Part shown: in pieces, positions 1-6,365 of the stretch | How positions within the stretch are numbered: the stretch's first letter is position 1 | Layout: every line of letters begins with the position of its first letter | From: Acidimicrobiaceae bacterium | GTDB taxonomy: Bacteria > Actinomycetota > Acidimicrobiia > Acidimicrobiales > Palsa-688 | Length of the DNA stretch: 10,410 bases | Assembly (NCBI GenBank): GCA_003156795.1 | Contig: PMHU01000107.1 | Span: 4,913 to 15,322 of the forward strand | Direction of reading: 5' to 3' | The notes under the pieces: generated by a model | Told to the model about the DNA's origin: nothing | What the model saw: only the letters and a program-made list of their open reading frames with translations | Databases searched by the model: none | Position numbers and translations under genes: made by a program

Positions 1-600
1 CCGGGCCGGCCGCCGACAGCCGTCTACGCCATGCAGTCTTTGGCCAGCGTGTGCATCTCGCGGGAGTTCTCGGGGATGGCGCTGGGCCGGTCGACACCGG
101 TAATTGCGTGGCTGCGGGCGCTGGCATCGGCCGAGCACAAGCGTTGCGGCGGCCCCGGCGTCGGGGTGGTCGGGATGTGTTACACCGGCGGCTTCGGATT
201 GGCCATGACCGTCGACGAGACGGTAGTGGCCCCGGTTCTCAGCCAGCCTTCCCTCCCGTTCGGGGTGACGAAGTCCCGGAAATCAGACATCCAGATATCC
301 CCTGAGGACTGGACCAAGATCCAAGCCCGGGCGGACGAGGGCCTGTGCGTCCTCGGCCTGCGCTTTACCGGCGACCGTTTCGTCCCGGCCGAGCGGTTCG
401 AGTTGCTGCGCCAGAAGCTGGGCGACAGGTTCATCGCCGTCGAACTGGATTCGAAGCCCGGCAACCCGCACGGTCACCCGCGGGTGGCCCACTCGGTCCT
501 GACCGAGCACTTGGAGGACAGCGAAGGGACTCCGACGCGGGCCGCCTTGGATCAGGTGCTCGAGTTCCTCGGCACCCGCCTGGGCGCCATCGCGGCCTGA
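1..600 (+). CDS. Dienelactone hydrolase family protein, 5' partial
   Basis: The reading frame is open from base 1, and its residues upstream of the first ATG (base 31) already fit the family, so the true start probably lies before the window. Numbering from that ATG, the nucleophile elbow is G-M-C-Y-T-G-G with Cys50. It is followed by the family block APVLSQPSLP (67-76), an acidic residue Asp115 in RFTGDRF, and His154 in AHSVLTEH. Together these make a complete Cys-Asp-His triad as in carboxymethylenebutenolidase-type alpha/beta hydrolases. Such enzymes are cytoplasmic and open dienelactones in chlorocatechol or related aromatic catabolism, but many actinobacterial members have unknown substrates. 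The gene converges on the minus-strand gene ending at 617. The family is clear; the substrate is unknown. Confidence 0.87.
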   Translation, partial: PGRPPTAVYAMQSLASVCISREFSGMALGRSTPVIAWLRALASAEHKRCGGPGVGVVGMCYTGGFGLAMTVDETVVAPVLSQPSLPFGVTKSRKSDIQISPEDWTKIQARADEGLCVLGLRFTGDRFVPAERFELLRQKLGDRFIAVELDSKPGNPHGHPRVAHSVLTEHLEDSEGTPTRAALDQVLEFLGTRLGAIAA

Positions 601-616
601 GCGCTCGTCCTCAAGG

Positions 617-994
617 CTAGGCGGCCGCGAGCACCGATCGCCCGACTGGAAGGGCGGCGCACAACACGACCGACTCGCGTACCGAGCCATCCCGGAGGGT
701 CCGGTAGATGTCGACCGTGCCGGTGGAGCTGTGATGCAGCACCGCCCAGGGCGAGGCCTGGCCGGTACGAACGCAGTCCAGGGCTCGATTCGAGACCGGG
801 GCGCAGACCCAACAGGGCCCGGCGCTTCCGGCCATTTCCATGACCAGATACTGACCGCCGACGCCCATACCCACTGCGACTTCGCCCAGATCAGGGATCG
901 GGAAAGCCTCTTTGAGAAGCAGCTGTGGTGGTACCGATCCCATATCACTGGAGTCGGCAAGCGCTACATCAAACTGAAGGGCTCTAACCCCCAC
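617..994 (-). CDS. Small protein of unknown function, downstream of the epimerase
   Basis: This minus-strand frame ends with TAG at 617-619. From the GTG at 992-994 it encodes 125 residues and overlaps the end of the epimerase gene by 31 bases, suggesting translational coupling. The alternative ATG at 941-943 would give 108 residues and a 20-base gap. Neither start has a convincing Shine-Dalgarno sequence. The protein looks soluble, with no signal peptide or membrane segment. It has a hydrophobic, strand-and-turn composition (LLLKEAFPIPDLGEVAVGMG, then GGQYLVMEM) and three cysteines in its middle (PCWVC and LDC). I do not recognise a family. It is judged real because it fills the gap between two convergent genes and has protein-like composition, unlike the arginine-rich shadow frames here. 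Confidence 0.55.
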   Translation of the reverse strand: MGVRALQFDVALADSSDMGSVPPQLLLKEAFPIPDLGEVAVGMGVGGQYLVMEMAGSAGPCWVCAPVSNRALDCVRTGQASPWAVLHHSSTGTVDIYRTLRDGSVRESVVLCAALPVGRSVLAAA

Positions 995-1920
995 GCGGCT
1001 TCGAAGCTCTCTCCGGATTCGAGGACGCGGCGGCCATCGCCGCTGCGCAACATGTCGGGCGCGCACGTCATGGGCTCGATCGCCAGACCCCGGCGACGTC
1101 GCCTCGGGTCTCCCAAGGTGTCGCCCGAGTAGACCATCAGATGGGTGTAGCCGCTGTCCATCCAGAGCCTTACGCCCCGCCCGTCGATCGCGCCCTGATT
1201 ACCGTCGACCGATGACAACTCGATGACTGTGCGGCCGTCGGGGCCGGGCCGCAACGCGGTGAAGGCAGTGTCGAGATGGGCGCCTCCAACCGGGCGGCCG
1301 GTTCGGAAATCGACGTCGGTTCCCTCGACCGCGTACTTTCCGATGGGAAGGCCACGTTCGTCAGATCGGTAGGCCTCGCCTGCGGGAATCGTCAAAACGA
1401 CGTCGTCAACGAGACCGCCGAACGCGGCGAGGTATGGGTGCCAGCCGATCCCGAATGGGCAACTCGCCAGCTCGGGCTCGCTCGCGTTAGCGACGGCCGT
1501 TCGGACTTCGAGCCCTCGGTCGACCAGGGCGTAGCTCACCGCCAGGTCCAGCGTCCACGGCCAGCCCGGCTGCGGGTGTAGCCGGTAGGTGAGTTGGGCT
1601 TCGGCCTCGCCAATCGAGCTCACCGACCACGCCACCCAGCGCACCAAACCGTGGATGGCGTTGTGACTCTCGGGCTCCGACAGGGGCGTCTGGTGGCGAA
1701 GCCCTTCCCACTCGAAGCACCCGTCACCGAGCCGGTTGGGCCACGGCGCCAGAAGCTGGCCGCGCCCGGCCGAGCACATCTCGACGTCGTCGTATCCGTC
1801 GATAACCGAAATGCCGTGGACGGCATAGGTTCGGATTCCGCCGCCGACCTCCACGATCATCAGCTCTTGATCCGGGCGGGTCAGGCGTATCTGCCGACCC
1901 GATGGAGTGGTCACGAGCAC
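964..1920 (-). CDS. Aldose 1-epimerase family protein (mutarotase-like)
   Basis: The product (318 aa) belongs to the galactose mutarotase / aldose 1-epimerase superfamily, which interconverts alpha and beta anomers of free hexoses or related sugars in the cytoplasm. Visible motifs, in order, are APWPNRL (58-64), HNAIHGL (86-92, His86 and His90), PFGIGWHPYL (155-164, likely catalytic acid His161), LDTAFT with Asp217, and LAIEPMTCAPD with the likely catalytic base Glu282. Length is normal for the family. The longest start is GTG at 1918-1920; no other start codon lies upstream in frame before a stop. A GAGG sits 3 bases before it, and 9 bases before a second in-frame GTG at 1912-1914, so the second GTG may be the true start. 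The small gene at 617-994 overlaps its 3' end. Confidence 0.88.
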   Translation of the reverse strand: MLVTTPSGRQIRLTRPDQELMIVEVGGGIRTYAVHGISVIDGYDDVEMCSAGRGQLLAPWPNRLGDGCFEWEGLRHQTPLSEPESHNAIHGLVRWVAWSVSSIGEAEAQLTYRLHPQPGWPWTLDLAVSYALVDRGLEVRTAVANASEPELASCPFGIGWHPYLAAFGGLVDDVVLTIPAGEAYRSDERGLPIGKYAVEGTDVDFRTGRPVGGAHLDTAFTALRPGPDGRTVIELSSVDGNQGAIDGRGVRLWMDSGYTHLMVYSGDTLGDPRRRRRGLAIEPMTCAPDMLRSGDGRRVLESGESFEAAWGLEPFSLM

Positions 1921-1972
1921 GATCCTCGCGCTTCGAACCAGCCAGGCGCAGACGAGCGCCGGGCAGACGCGA

Positions 1973-2009
1973 CGAAGGGCCCGGCAGGGGGGGATTGCCA
2001 GGCCCTTCG
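1973..2009. other. Strong hairpin in the epimerase leader
   Basis: The arms CGAAGGGCC (1973-1981) and GGCCCTTCG (2001-2009) are perfect complements. After one mismatch (1982/2000) they continue as GGCA (1983-1986) with TGCC (1996-1999), around a 9-base loop that includes seven Gs on the plus strand. This gives 13 pairs with one mismatch. It lies 52 bases upstream of the epimerase start. No T-run follows on either strand, so it does not look like a simple intrinsic terminator. It may be a structured leader or a dispersed palindromic repeat. Confidence 0.6.
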
Positions 2010-2058
2010 CATAAGGCTTCCGGTCCAGTGGGGGATACCGGCCGAAGCGCTGTAACCA

Positions 2059-2087
2059 GTATTACCCTATTTCCGTCCATCTCGCAA
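2059..2087 (-). promoter_or_regulatory. Candidate promoter for the epimerase
   Basis: On the minus strand, TTGCGA (2082-2087) and TAATAC (2059-2064) are 17 bases apart. The match to consensus is partial. If it is used, the transcript has a leader of about 130 bases that includes the hairpin at 1973-2009. A TATGAT (minus strand, 2096-2101) is an alternative -10 box without a good -35. Confidence 0.25.
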
Positions 2088-2271
2088 CCAGTTTCATCAT
2101 ACTTTTAGTATCTGCTCTGGAGATGGGAGTTATCCGACCCTGTGCTCGACCGGCATCGGGGAATTGAGCACCGGGTAGTAAGGCTACCGTAGGTACCTGA
2201 TCTCGCTCCGACCGCCCAGTCCATAGTCCTCACTACCACTAGGCCACGCTCCATTGGGGTCGACGCCGAGG

Positions 2272-2324
2272 TTACTCTTTTCCTACTCTATGTAGTAAAT
2301 ATGATCCCATCCTGGTAGAGTCGG
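2272..2324 (+). promoter_or_regulatory. Candidate promoter and operator of the COG3687/TetR pair
   Basis: TTACTC (2272-2277) and TAAATA (2296-2301) are 18 bases apart in the most AT-rich stretch before the operon. The possible -10 box lies between the arms of the imperfect inverted repeat CCTACTCTA (2282-2290) / TAGAGTCGG (2316-2324). A repressor bound there would cover the promoter. The TetR protein encoded second in the operon is the obvious candidate, but this is an inference from position. Confidence 0.25.
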
Positions 2325-2387
2325 CGACTGGGACCAGGCGCCAGAGGCCATCGGAGAGGCGCCCAAGACCGGAGGTGCAGCTAACTC

Positions 2388-3257
2388 ATGACCGCCACCG
2401 CCATCGCCGCGACGGATCGCCCCACCGGGATACCGATACGCCGACCGAAGGTCGATCTCGCCAACGCCGACCTGGACCGGTGGATGGTGCCGGGAGACCC
2501 GCTGTTCAGCCATTTGCTCGCGGCCCTGTCCGCCGCTTTCCCCAACGGCGAAGACTTCTTCGTCGAGTCGGTCCGCAACTATCGATCCCGGGTGGAAAGC
2601 GACCCCGTCTTGAAAGCGAGGGTGAAGGGCTTCATCGGGCAGGAAGCCATGCACGGCAGGGAACACCGGGCTCTCAACGCCAGGCTCTCCGCTCTCGGTT
2701 ACCCGACCGAAGACCTGGACCGGGATATTTTGGTGGCGGCGACCCGGTTGCAGAAGCTTCCGAAGCCGGTCCAGCTGGCGATCACCGCCGCTTCAGAACA
2801 CTTCACCACCGTGCTGGCGCGGACGGTCCTCGGCGACGAGCAGACCCGGGAAACCTTGTTCCCCGCGCCCGACGCGCGGCTCCTCATAACGTGGCACGCG
2901 CTCGAGGAGCTGGAGCACAAAGACGTAGCCTTCGACCTACTCAAGGAGGTCGACGGAAGCTACGCCCTCCGGGTGCTCGGATTGCTTCTGGCGGCGGGCG
3001 GCTTTGGAACCGCGCTCGCACGCGGGTACGTCAGAGGGGTCGTTGCCGACCGCCGCCACCTCGGTTTTTCCGCGTTGCGACGCCACGTGCGCAATCGGCG
3101 CAAGCAACAGATGGTCAGCGGGCGAAGCGCGCTCGCCATACTCGGCTACGTCCGCCCCGGCTACCACCCCCGCCACATGGACACCGACGCCCTCGTAGTC
3201 GAATGGCGCGAGCGGCTCGGCCCCTACGTGACTACCAATCCCCGCCGAGCCTCCTGA
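2388..3257 (+). CDS. COG3687-type predicted metal-dependent hydrolase (PF10118-like)
   Basis: The 289-aa product matches the family called predicted metal-dependent hydrolase. It carries EDFFVES (55-61, Glu60), FIGQEAMHGREH (82-93) with ExxH at Glu86/His89, ASEHFT (135-140, Glu137), and WHALEELEHK (169-178) with a second ExxH at Glu174/His177. Two ExxH motifs plus isolated Glu residues on helices resemble a ferritin-like diiron site; that resemblance is my reading, and the reaction is not known. The N-terminal 20 residues are likely disordered. The ATG is preceded by GGAGG at 2371-2375, 12 bases away, a rather long spacing. It heads a pair with the TetR gene 41 bases downstream. In actinobacteria this family often lies near TetR regulators and lipid genes. 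Confidence 0.85.
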   Translation: MTATAIAATDRPTGIPIRRPKVDLANADLDRWMVPGDPLFSHLLAALSAAFPNGEDFFVESVRNYRSRVESDPVLKARVKGFIGQEAMHGREHRALNARLSALGYPTEDLDRDILVAATRLQKLPKPVQLAITAASEHFTTVLARTVLGDEQTRETLFPAPDARLLITWHALEELEHKDVAFDLLKEVDGSYALRVLGLLLAAGGFGTALARGYVRGVVADRRHLGFSALRRHVRNRRKQQMVSGRSALAILGYVRPGYHPRHMDTDALVVEWRERLGPYVTTNPRRAS

Positions 3258-3298
3258 ACGGTCCAACCCGTCGAAGGTCCGGTGCCGACCCCGTCGAT

Positions 3299-3982
3299 GT
3301 GCCAACGTTGAGCGTGTCCGTGGTCCGCCCATCTAGGAGCTTCGAGGTCGAAGGTGGACCCCGACGCGCCAGGGGCCGGCCCCCGCGGACAGACGGGCAG
3401 CGCGCCGCCCACCGCGCCCGACTGATCGAAGCGGCGATAGAAGCGGTCAGGGCGTACGGACCCGACGTGTCCATCGAAGACATGGCCGACGCGGCCGGGG
3501 TGAGCAAGCCCGTCCTCTACTCGGAATTCGGAGGCAAGCTCGGGGTCGTAGACGCCATCGCTTTGGTACTGGCGGACGACGTCGAGCGAACTGTGATCTC
3601 CAGCCTCGCCTCTACCGGCGCTTTTGACGCCGACAGCGTCATCGGAGCCATAGTCGCAGCTCTGATCTCGCTCATCGAGGACGAGCCTCAGCTGTACGGG
3701 TTCTTCGTCCGCAGCATCCGCACCAGCGACCGCGGCTTCCTCGACAACGCGCTGGTCAGAGTCGTCCACGAACGCGTCGCCCTCGTCGTCAGCTACCTCG
3801 CTCCGGAGCTGCCGAAGGACGAACTGTCGATCCTCACCGACGGCGTGTTCGGCTTCGTGTTCGGCGTCGTCGAGTCTTGGCTGCCTACCAAGAAGCCGGA
3901 CCGCGACCAGCTCGTTCGGACCATCTCCGCCATCATCCGGGCCGGGCTGATGGAAGCGGCCTCAGCCCAGCCGACTCGGTAG
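3299..3982 (+). CDS. TetR family transcriptional regulator
   Basis: From the GTG at 3299 the product has 227 aa. GTG at 3314 or 3320 would give 222 or 220 aa, and none of the three has a clear ribosome site, so the start is uncertain. After an arginine-rich arm (RRARGRPPR, 22-30) comes the TetR helix-turn-helix: IEDMADAAGVSKPVLYSEF (59-77), then GGKLGVVDAI. Residues 90-220 are helical and hydrophobic, fitting a ligand-binding and dimerisation domain. The gene follows the COG3687 gene in the same direction and probably shares its transcript, so autoregulation of that operon is the simplest role. It faces the acyl-CoA ligase gene tail to tail. An acyl-CoA or lipid ligand is possible from context only. 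Confidence 0.88.
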   Translation: MPTLSVSVVRPSRSFEVEGGPRRARGRPPRTDGQRAAHRARLIEAAIEAVRAYGPDVSIEDMADAAGVSKPVLYSEFGGKLGVVDAIALVLADDVERTVISSLASTGAFDADSVIGAIVAALISLIEDEPQLYGFFVRSIRTSDRGFLDNALVRVVHERVALVVSYLAPELPKDELSILTDGVFGFVFGVVESWLPTKKPDRDQLVRTISAIIRAGLMEAASAQPTR

Positions 3983-3998
3983 GCGCGCTACGGCGCGC
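3983..3998. terminator. GC hairpin with TACG loop at convergent gene ends
   Basis: GCGCGC (3983-3988) and GCGCGC (3993-3998) pair around TACG. Read as RNA on the plus strand this is a C(UACG)G tetraloop, a member of the very stable UNCG class. It begins one base after the TetR stop codon and overlaps the ligase stop codon (3988-3990). It could end transcripts from both sides, although no T-run follows. Confidence 0.4.
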
Positions 3999-5517
3999 TC
4001 GCCCAGAACGGCTCCCGCAGCTGTCGTTTGAGTACCTTGCCCGAACCGGTCTTGGGTAACTCGTCGAGGAAGTTCACTGATCGAGGCACTTTGTACCCGG
4101 CGAGGTGCTGCCGGGCAAAGGACATGATCTCGTCGACCGTGACCCCTTCCCGCGACGGGACCACTGCGGCGTGTACGCTCTCCCCCCACTGGTCATCGGG
4201 GATCCCGAAGATCGCCACCTCGTATATGTCGGGGCAGGCGTCGAGGGCCGCTTCGATCTCGGCCGGGTAGATGTTCATGCCGCCGCTGATGATCATGTCG
4301 TTCTTGCGGTCGGCGATGTAAAAGAAGCCTTCCTCGTCGAAGTAGGCGATGTCGCCGACGGTGTGAAAGTCGCCCCGGGTGGCGGCTTCATATTTCTCCT
4401 CGGCCTTGTAGTAGGCGCTAAACGTGGAAGCCGAGCGCACGAACAGTTCCCCCGCCTTGTTGGGCTCCGTGACCTCGACGCCATCGGCGTCAAACAACTT
4501 GATCTCGATCCCTGGGGCGACCTGGCCACAGGATCCGGGCTTGCGGAGATGGTCATCCGGCTTGAGCACGGTATCCACGCCCAGTTCGGTGGAGCCGTAC
4601 ACCTCCCACAGCGAGTCGGTCGGGAAGTCCGCCAAGTACATCTTCTTCAGGTTGAGCGTCCACGGCGCCGCGTTGGCGATCAGGCGCCGCATGCTCGACC
4701 GGTCGTAGCGGGCCTTGACCTCGTCTGGGAGGCTGCAGACCATCCGGATCGGCGTGGGTGCGGTAAACGTCGTCGTCACCTTGTAGGTCTCGACCAACCG
4801 GAGCCAGTCCTCGGCGTCGAACTTGTGCTGAACGACGACGGTGTTCCCGAGCGCGTGGGCCAAGCCCGCGAATCCGCCCGGTCCGGAGTGGTACAAAGGA
4901 CCGGTCGTCAAGTACACGTCATCGGGCACATATCCGATCAGCCGCAGCAGGCCCCCCGCGACTGCGGGATCGATGGCCGAGCTGCGAACGGCCCCTTTGG
5001 GTTTGCCGGTGGTACCCGACGTGTAGATCATGGTGGCCCCGAGGTCTGGGGCAGATGTTTCTCCGACGACGGGTGGCTCGGTTGGGAAGGTCGCGATCCG
5101 GCGCTCGAGCTCTCCATCACCGTCGAAGACGCAGACTTCGGTCACCTTTGGTAGCTGGTCGCGAATTTGGGTGATGAGAGCCTCGTACTCGGCGTCCACG
5201 TACACGACCTTGGCGTCGCAGTTGTCGATTACGTACGCCGCTTCTTCGGGGGTGAGGCGGTAGTTGAGCGGTACTCCGACGGCGCCCAACTTTCGAAGTC
5301 CGTGGACCACACCAAGGAGGGCGGCGGAGTTCTGGCCGCACCACACCACCTTGGTGGACGGGTCGACACCGAGACCGAGCAGGAAGTGACCGATCTGGTT
5401 GGCCCTCCGGTCGAGCTCGGCGAAGGTCCACGCCACGACCGGCTCCCCGGGACGGTCGTCTATGACGGCGGTCTTGTCCGGTTGAATCCCGGCGTACATG
5501 GCGAGCAAGTCGTCCAT
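3988..5517 (-). CDS. AMP-forming acyl-CoA synthetase (FadD-like)
   Basis: The 509-aa protein is a full-length member of the ANL superfamily. It activates a carboxylic acid with ATP to the acyl-adenylate and then to the CoA thioester. Motifs seen are the phosphate loop YTSGTTGKPKG (165-175), VYGSTELG (306-313), TVGD (386-389), YIADRKNDMIISGGMNIYPA (400-419, the hinge to the C-terminal domain) and PKTGSGKVLKR (488-498, with Lys494 as the expected adenylation lysine). No membrane segment is present. The ATG has a strong purine-rich ribosome site (GAGGGGG) 5 bases upstream. The GPLYHSGPGGF block (206-216) resembles actinobacterial FadD and bile-acid-type ligases, but the chain length or ring nature of the substrate cannot be decided. 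It lies tail to tail with the TetR gene. Confidence 0.92.
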   Translation of the reverse strand: MDDLLAMYAGIQPDKTAVIDDRPGEPVVAWTFAELDRRANQIGHFLLGLGVDPSTKVVWCGQNSAALLGVVHGLRKLGAVGVPLNYRLTPEEAAYVIDNCDAKVVYVDAEYEALITQIRDQLPKVTEVCVFDGDGELERRIATFPTEPPVVGETSAPDLGATMIYTSGTTGKPKGAVRSSAIDPAVAGGLLRLIGYVPDDVYLTTGPLYHSGPGGFAGLAHALGNTVVVQHKFDAEDWLRLVETYKVTTTFTAPTPIRMVCSLPDEVKARYDRSSMRRLIANAAPWTLNLKKMYLADFPTDSLWEVYGSTELGVDTVLKPDDHLRKPGSCGQVAPGIEIKLFDADGVEVTEPNKAGELFVRSASTFSAYYKAEEKYEAATRGDFHTVGDIAYFDEEGFFYIADRKNDMIISGGMNIYPAEIEAALDACPDIYEVAIFGIPDDQWGESVHAAVVPSREGVTVDEIMSFARQHLAGYKVPRSVNFLDELPKTGSGKVLKRQLREPFWASAP

Positions 5518-5543
5518 CGGTCCCCCTCAGTTGTTGCGGTCGT

Positions 5544-5549
5544 GTTATA
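5544..5549 (-). promoter_or_regulatory. -10 box (TATAAC) for the acyl-CoA ligase
   Basis: On the minus strand, TATAAC lies 26 bases upstream of the ligase start codon, giving a leader of roughly 20 bases. No good -35 box is seen. It sits inside an 11-base sequence, CTATAACACGA, that recurs exactly at 6373-6383 in the PadR/zinc-ribbon promoter region. Confidence 0.4.
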
Positions 5550-5625
5550 GCCGGCTCGACTCCTTCAGCCTCGGGGACCACCCGGGCGTGACGCAAGTCA
5601 GGCCTGCTGGAGGTGCTCGAATCAC

Positions 5626-5737
5626 GCTAACGCGACAGTGCAAACACGCGAACTCGAGTCGCTGTCGCGTTACCTTCGGCTATCGCAGGTAACGCGACAA
5701 CGGGTCGGCCGACGCCAAGCCGGGTGGCGCGTTAGCC
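5626..5737. repeat. Four alternating TAACGCG sites
   Basis: The heptamer TAACGCG occurs at 5628-5634 (+), 5666-5672 (-), 5690-5696 (+) and 5728-5734 (-). Each plus/minus pair has the same start-to-start distance of 38 bases, and the two pairs are offset by 62 bases, while the 31 bases inside each pair are not conserved. Longer matches link neighbours: TAACGCGACAG (5628-5638) with CTGTCGCGTTA (5662-5672); TGTCGCGTTACC (5663-5674) with GGTAACGCGACA (5688-5699); and GCTAACGCG (5626-5634) with CGCGTTAGC (5728-5736). This looks like a multi-site binding region or a composite palindromic repeat between the PadR and ligase genes. Confidence 0.7.
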
Positions 5738-5789
5738 AAATTCGAGCACCCCGCCTCCACCCCAACGCAGACGCCGCGGCGCCCTGCGA

Positions 5790-6365
5790 TCAGGACTCGG
5801 CCAGGAGCTGGTACAGCTTCTGTCGAGCTTCCTTGACGATGGCCGCGGCGCGTTCGACCAACTCGGGTTCACCCGCGACCTGGACCTGCTTGGTAGCCAG
5901 GACCAGTTGCGCCAGTGCGCCACGCAGCGACTTGTGGCCGTTGAGACCCTCTTCGCTGTCCCAAGGAAAGTCGCGCTCGGACCCGGCACCCGATGCGGCC
6001 TCGGCTCGTCCGGTGTCGGTGAGCTCGTAGATCCGCTTGCCGGCGTCCTCGTGGGAGCTGAGCAGACCTTGCTCCTCGAGCAGCTGCAATGTCGGATAGA
6101 CCGACCCGGCGCTCGGTCGCCACAGTCCGCCGCTGCCCTCCTCGAGGCGTCCGATTACTTCGTAGCCGTGGGCGGGGCCGGCCTGTAGAGCGCGCAGGAG
6201 CGCCACCCGGATGTCCCCGCGTCGCATCCGTCGACCGCCACCTCTGGGCGGCCCGGCCCACGGCGAACCGGCCCACGGGGGTCCGAACTCGGCTCCTTCC
6301 GTCCAGCGCCCACGCCCTCGGTGACCGCGGCCACCCTTGCCCATTGGATCTTCGTATCGTGTCAT
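5790..6365 (-). CDS. PadR family transcriptional regulator
   Basis: The 191-aa product starts at the ATG at 6363-6365. Residues 8-46 are a Gly/Arg/Pro-rich arm, common in this PadR subgroup. The winged helix-turn-helix follows: RRGDIRVALLRAL (48-60), HGYEVIGRLEE (66-76), GGLWRPSAGSVYPTLQLLEE (79-98), then GLLSS and the wing KRIYELTDTGR (110-120). Residues 145-189 form the C-terminal dimerisation helices. No Shine-Dalgarno sequence precedes the ATG. A TATAGT box lies 6 bases upstream, so the mRNA may be leaderless; ATG at codon 8 is an alternative. The gene is divergent from the zinc-ribbon protein gene, with a 12-base palindrome between them, and lies upstream of the ligase on the same strand. 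Autorepression is likely for the family; the ligand is unknown. Confidence 0.9.
   Translation of the reverse strand: MTRYEDPMGKGGRGHRGRGRWTEGAEFGPPWAGSPWAGPPRGGGRRMRRGDIRVALLRALQAGPAHGYEVIGRLEEGSGGLWRPSAGSVYPTLQLLEEQGLLSSHEDAGKRIYELTDTGRAEAASGAGSERDFPWDSEEGLNGHKSLRGALAQLVLATKQVQVAGEPELVERAAAIVKEARQKLYQLLAES

Larger units (their letters stand above)
1921..2387. other. Long divergent intergenic region with many inverted repeats
   Basis: These 467 bases separate the epimerase (-) from the COG3687/TetR pair (+). No frame reads as a convincing protein, and base composition is lower in GC than the genes, especially 2055-2110 and 2270-2325. Besides the hairpin at 1973-2009 it holds: GTGCTC/GAGCAC (2142-2147, 2166-2171); GGTAG/CTACC (2174-2178, 2184-2188); the palindrome AGGTACCT (2191-2198); CCTACTCTA/TAGAGTCGG (2282-2290, 2316-2324, one mismatch); and GGCGCC/GGCGCC (2337-2342, 2358-2363) just before the ribosome site. 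I see no tRNA or recognised riboswitch. Promoters for both flanking genes must lie here. Confidence 0.6.

Noticed and set aside
591..629. CGCGGCC/GGCCGCG inverted repeat at the end of the hydrolase gene as a terminator
   Set aside because: The 25-base loop is long, there is no T-run, and such GC-rich 7-base matches are common at this composition.
283..960. 225-residue minus-strand open frame
   Set aside because: It runs antisense through the dienelactone hydrolase gene and is arginine- and proline-rich without any motif; the neighbouring frame at 617-994 is the better candidate.
1483..1491. Exact copy of CGCGTTAGC, as found in the 5626-5737 repeat
   Set aside because: It lies inside the epimerase coding sequence, encodes ordinary residues and has no partner site, so it is taken as a chance match. 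It is a reminder that a single copy is weak evidence.
2142..2171. Possible tRNA or riboswitch in the 1921-2387 spacer
   Set aside because: The GTGCTC/GAGCAC stem has a long loop, and no acceptor stem, T-arm consensus or known riboswitch core is present.
2375..3298. Long N-terminal extension of the TetR frame, giving a 535-residue protein
   Set aside because: The extension lies out of frame over the well-supported COG3687 gene and is an arginine-rich shadow; only the part from about 3299 has TetR character.
4105..5154. 349-residue plus-strand open frame
   Set aside because: It is antisense to the acyl-CoA ligase, whose motifs are complete on the other strand; this frame shows none.
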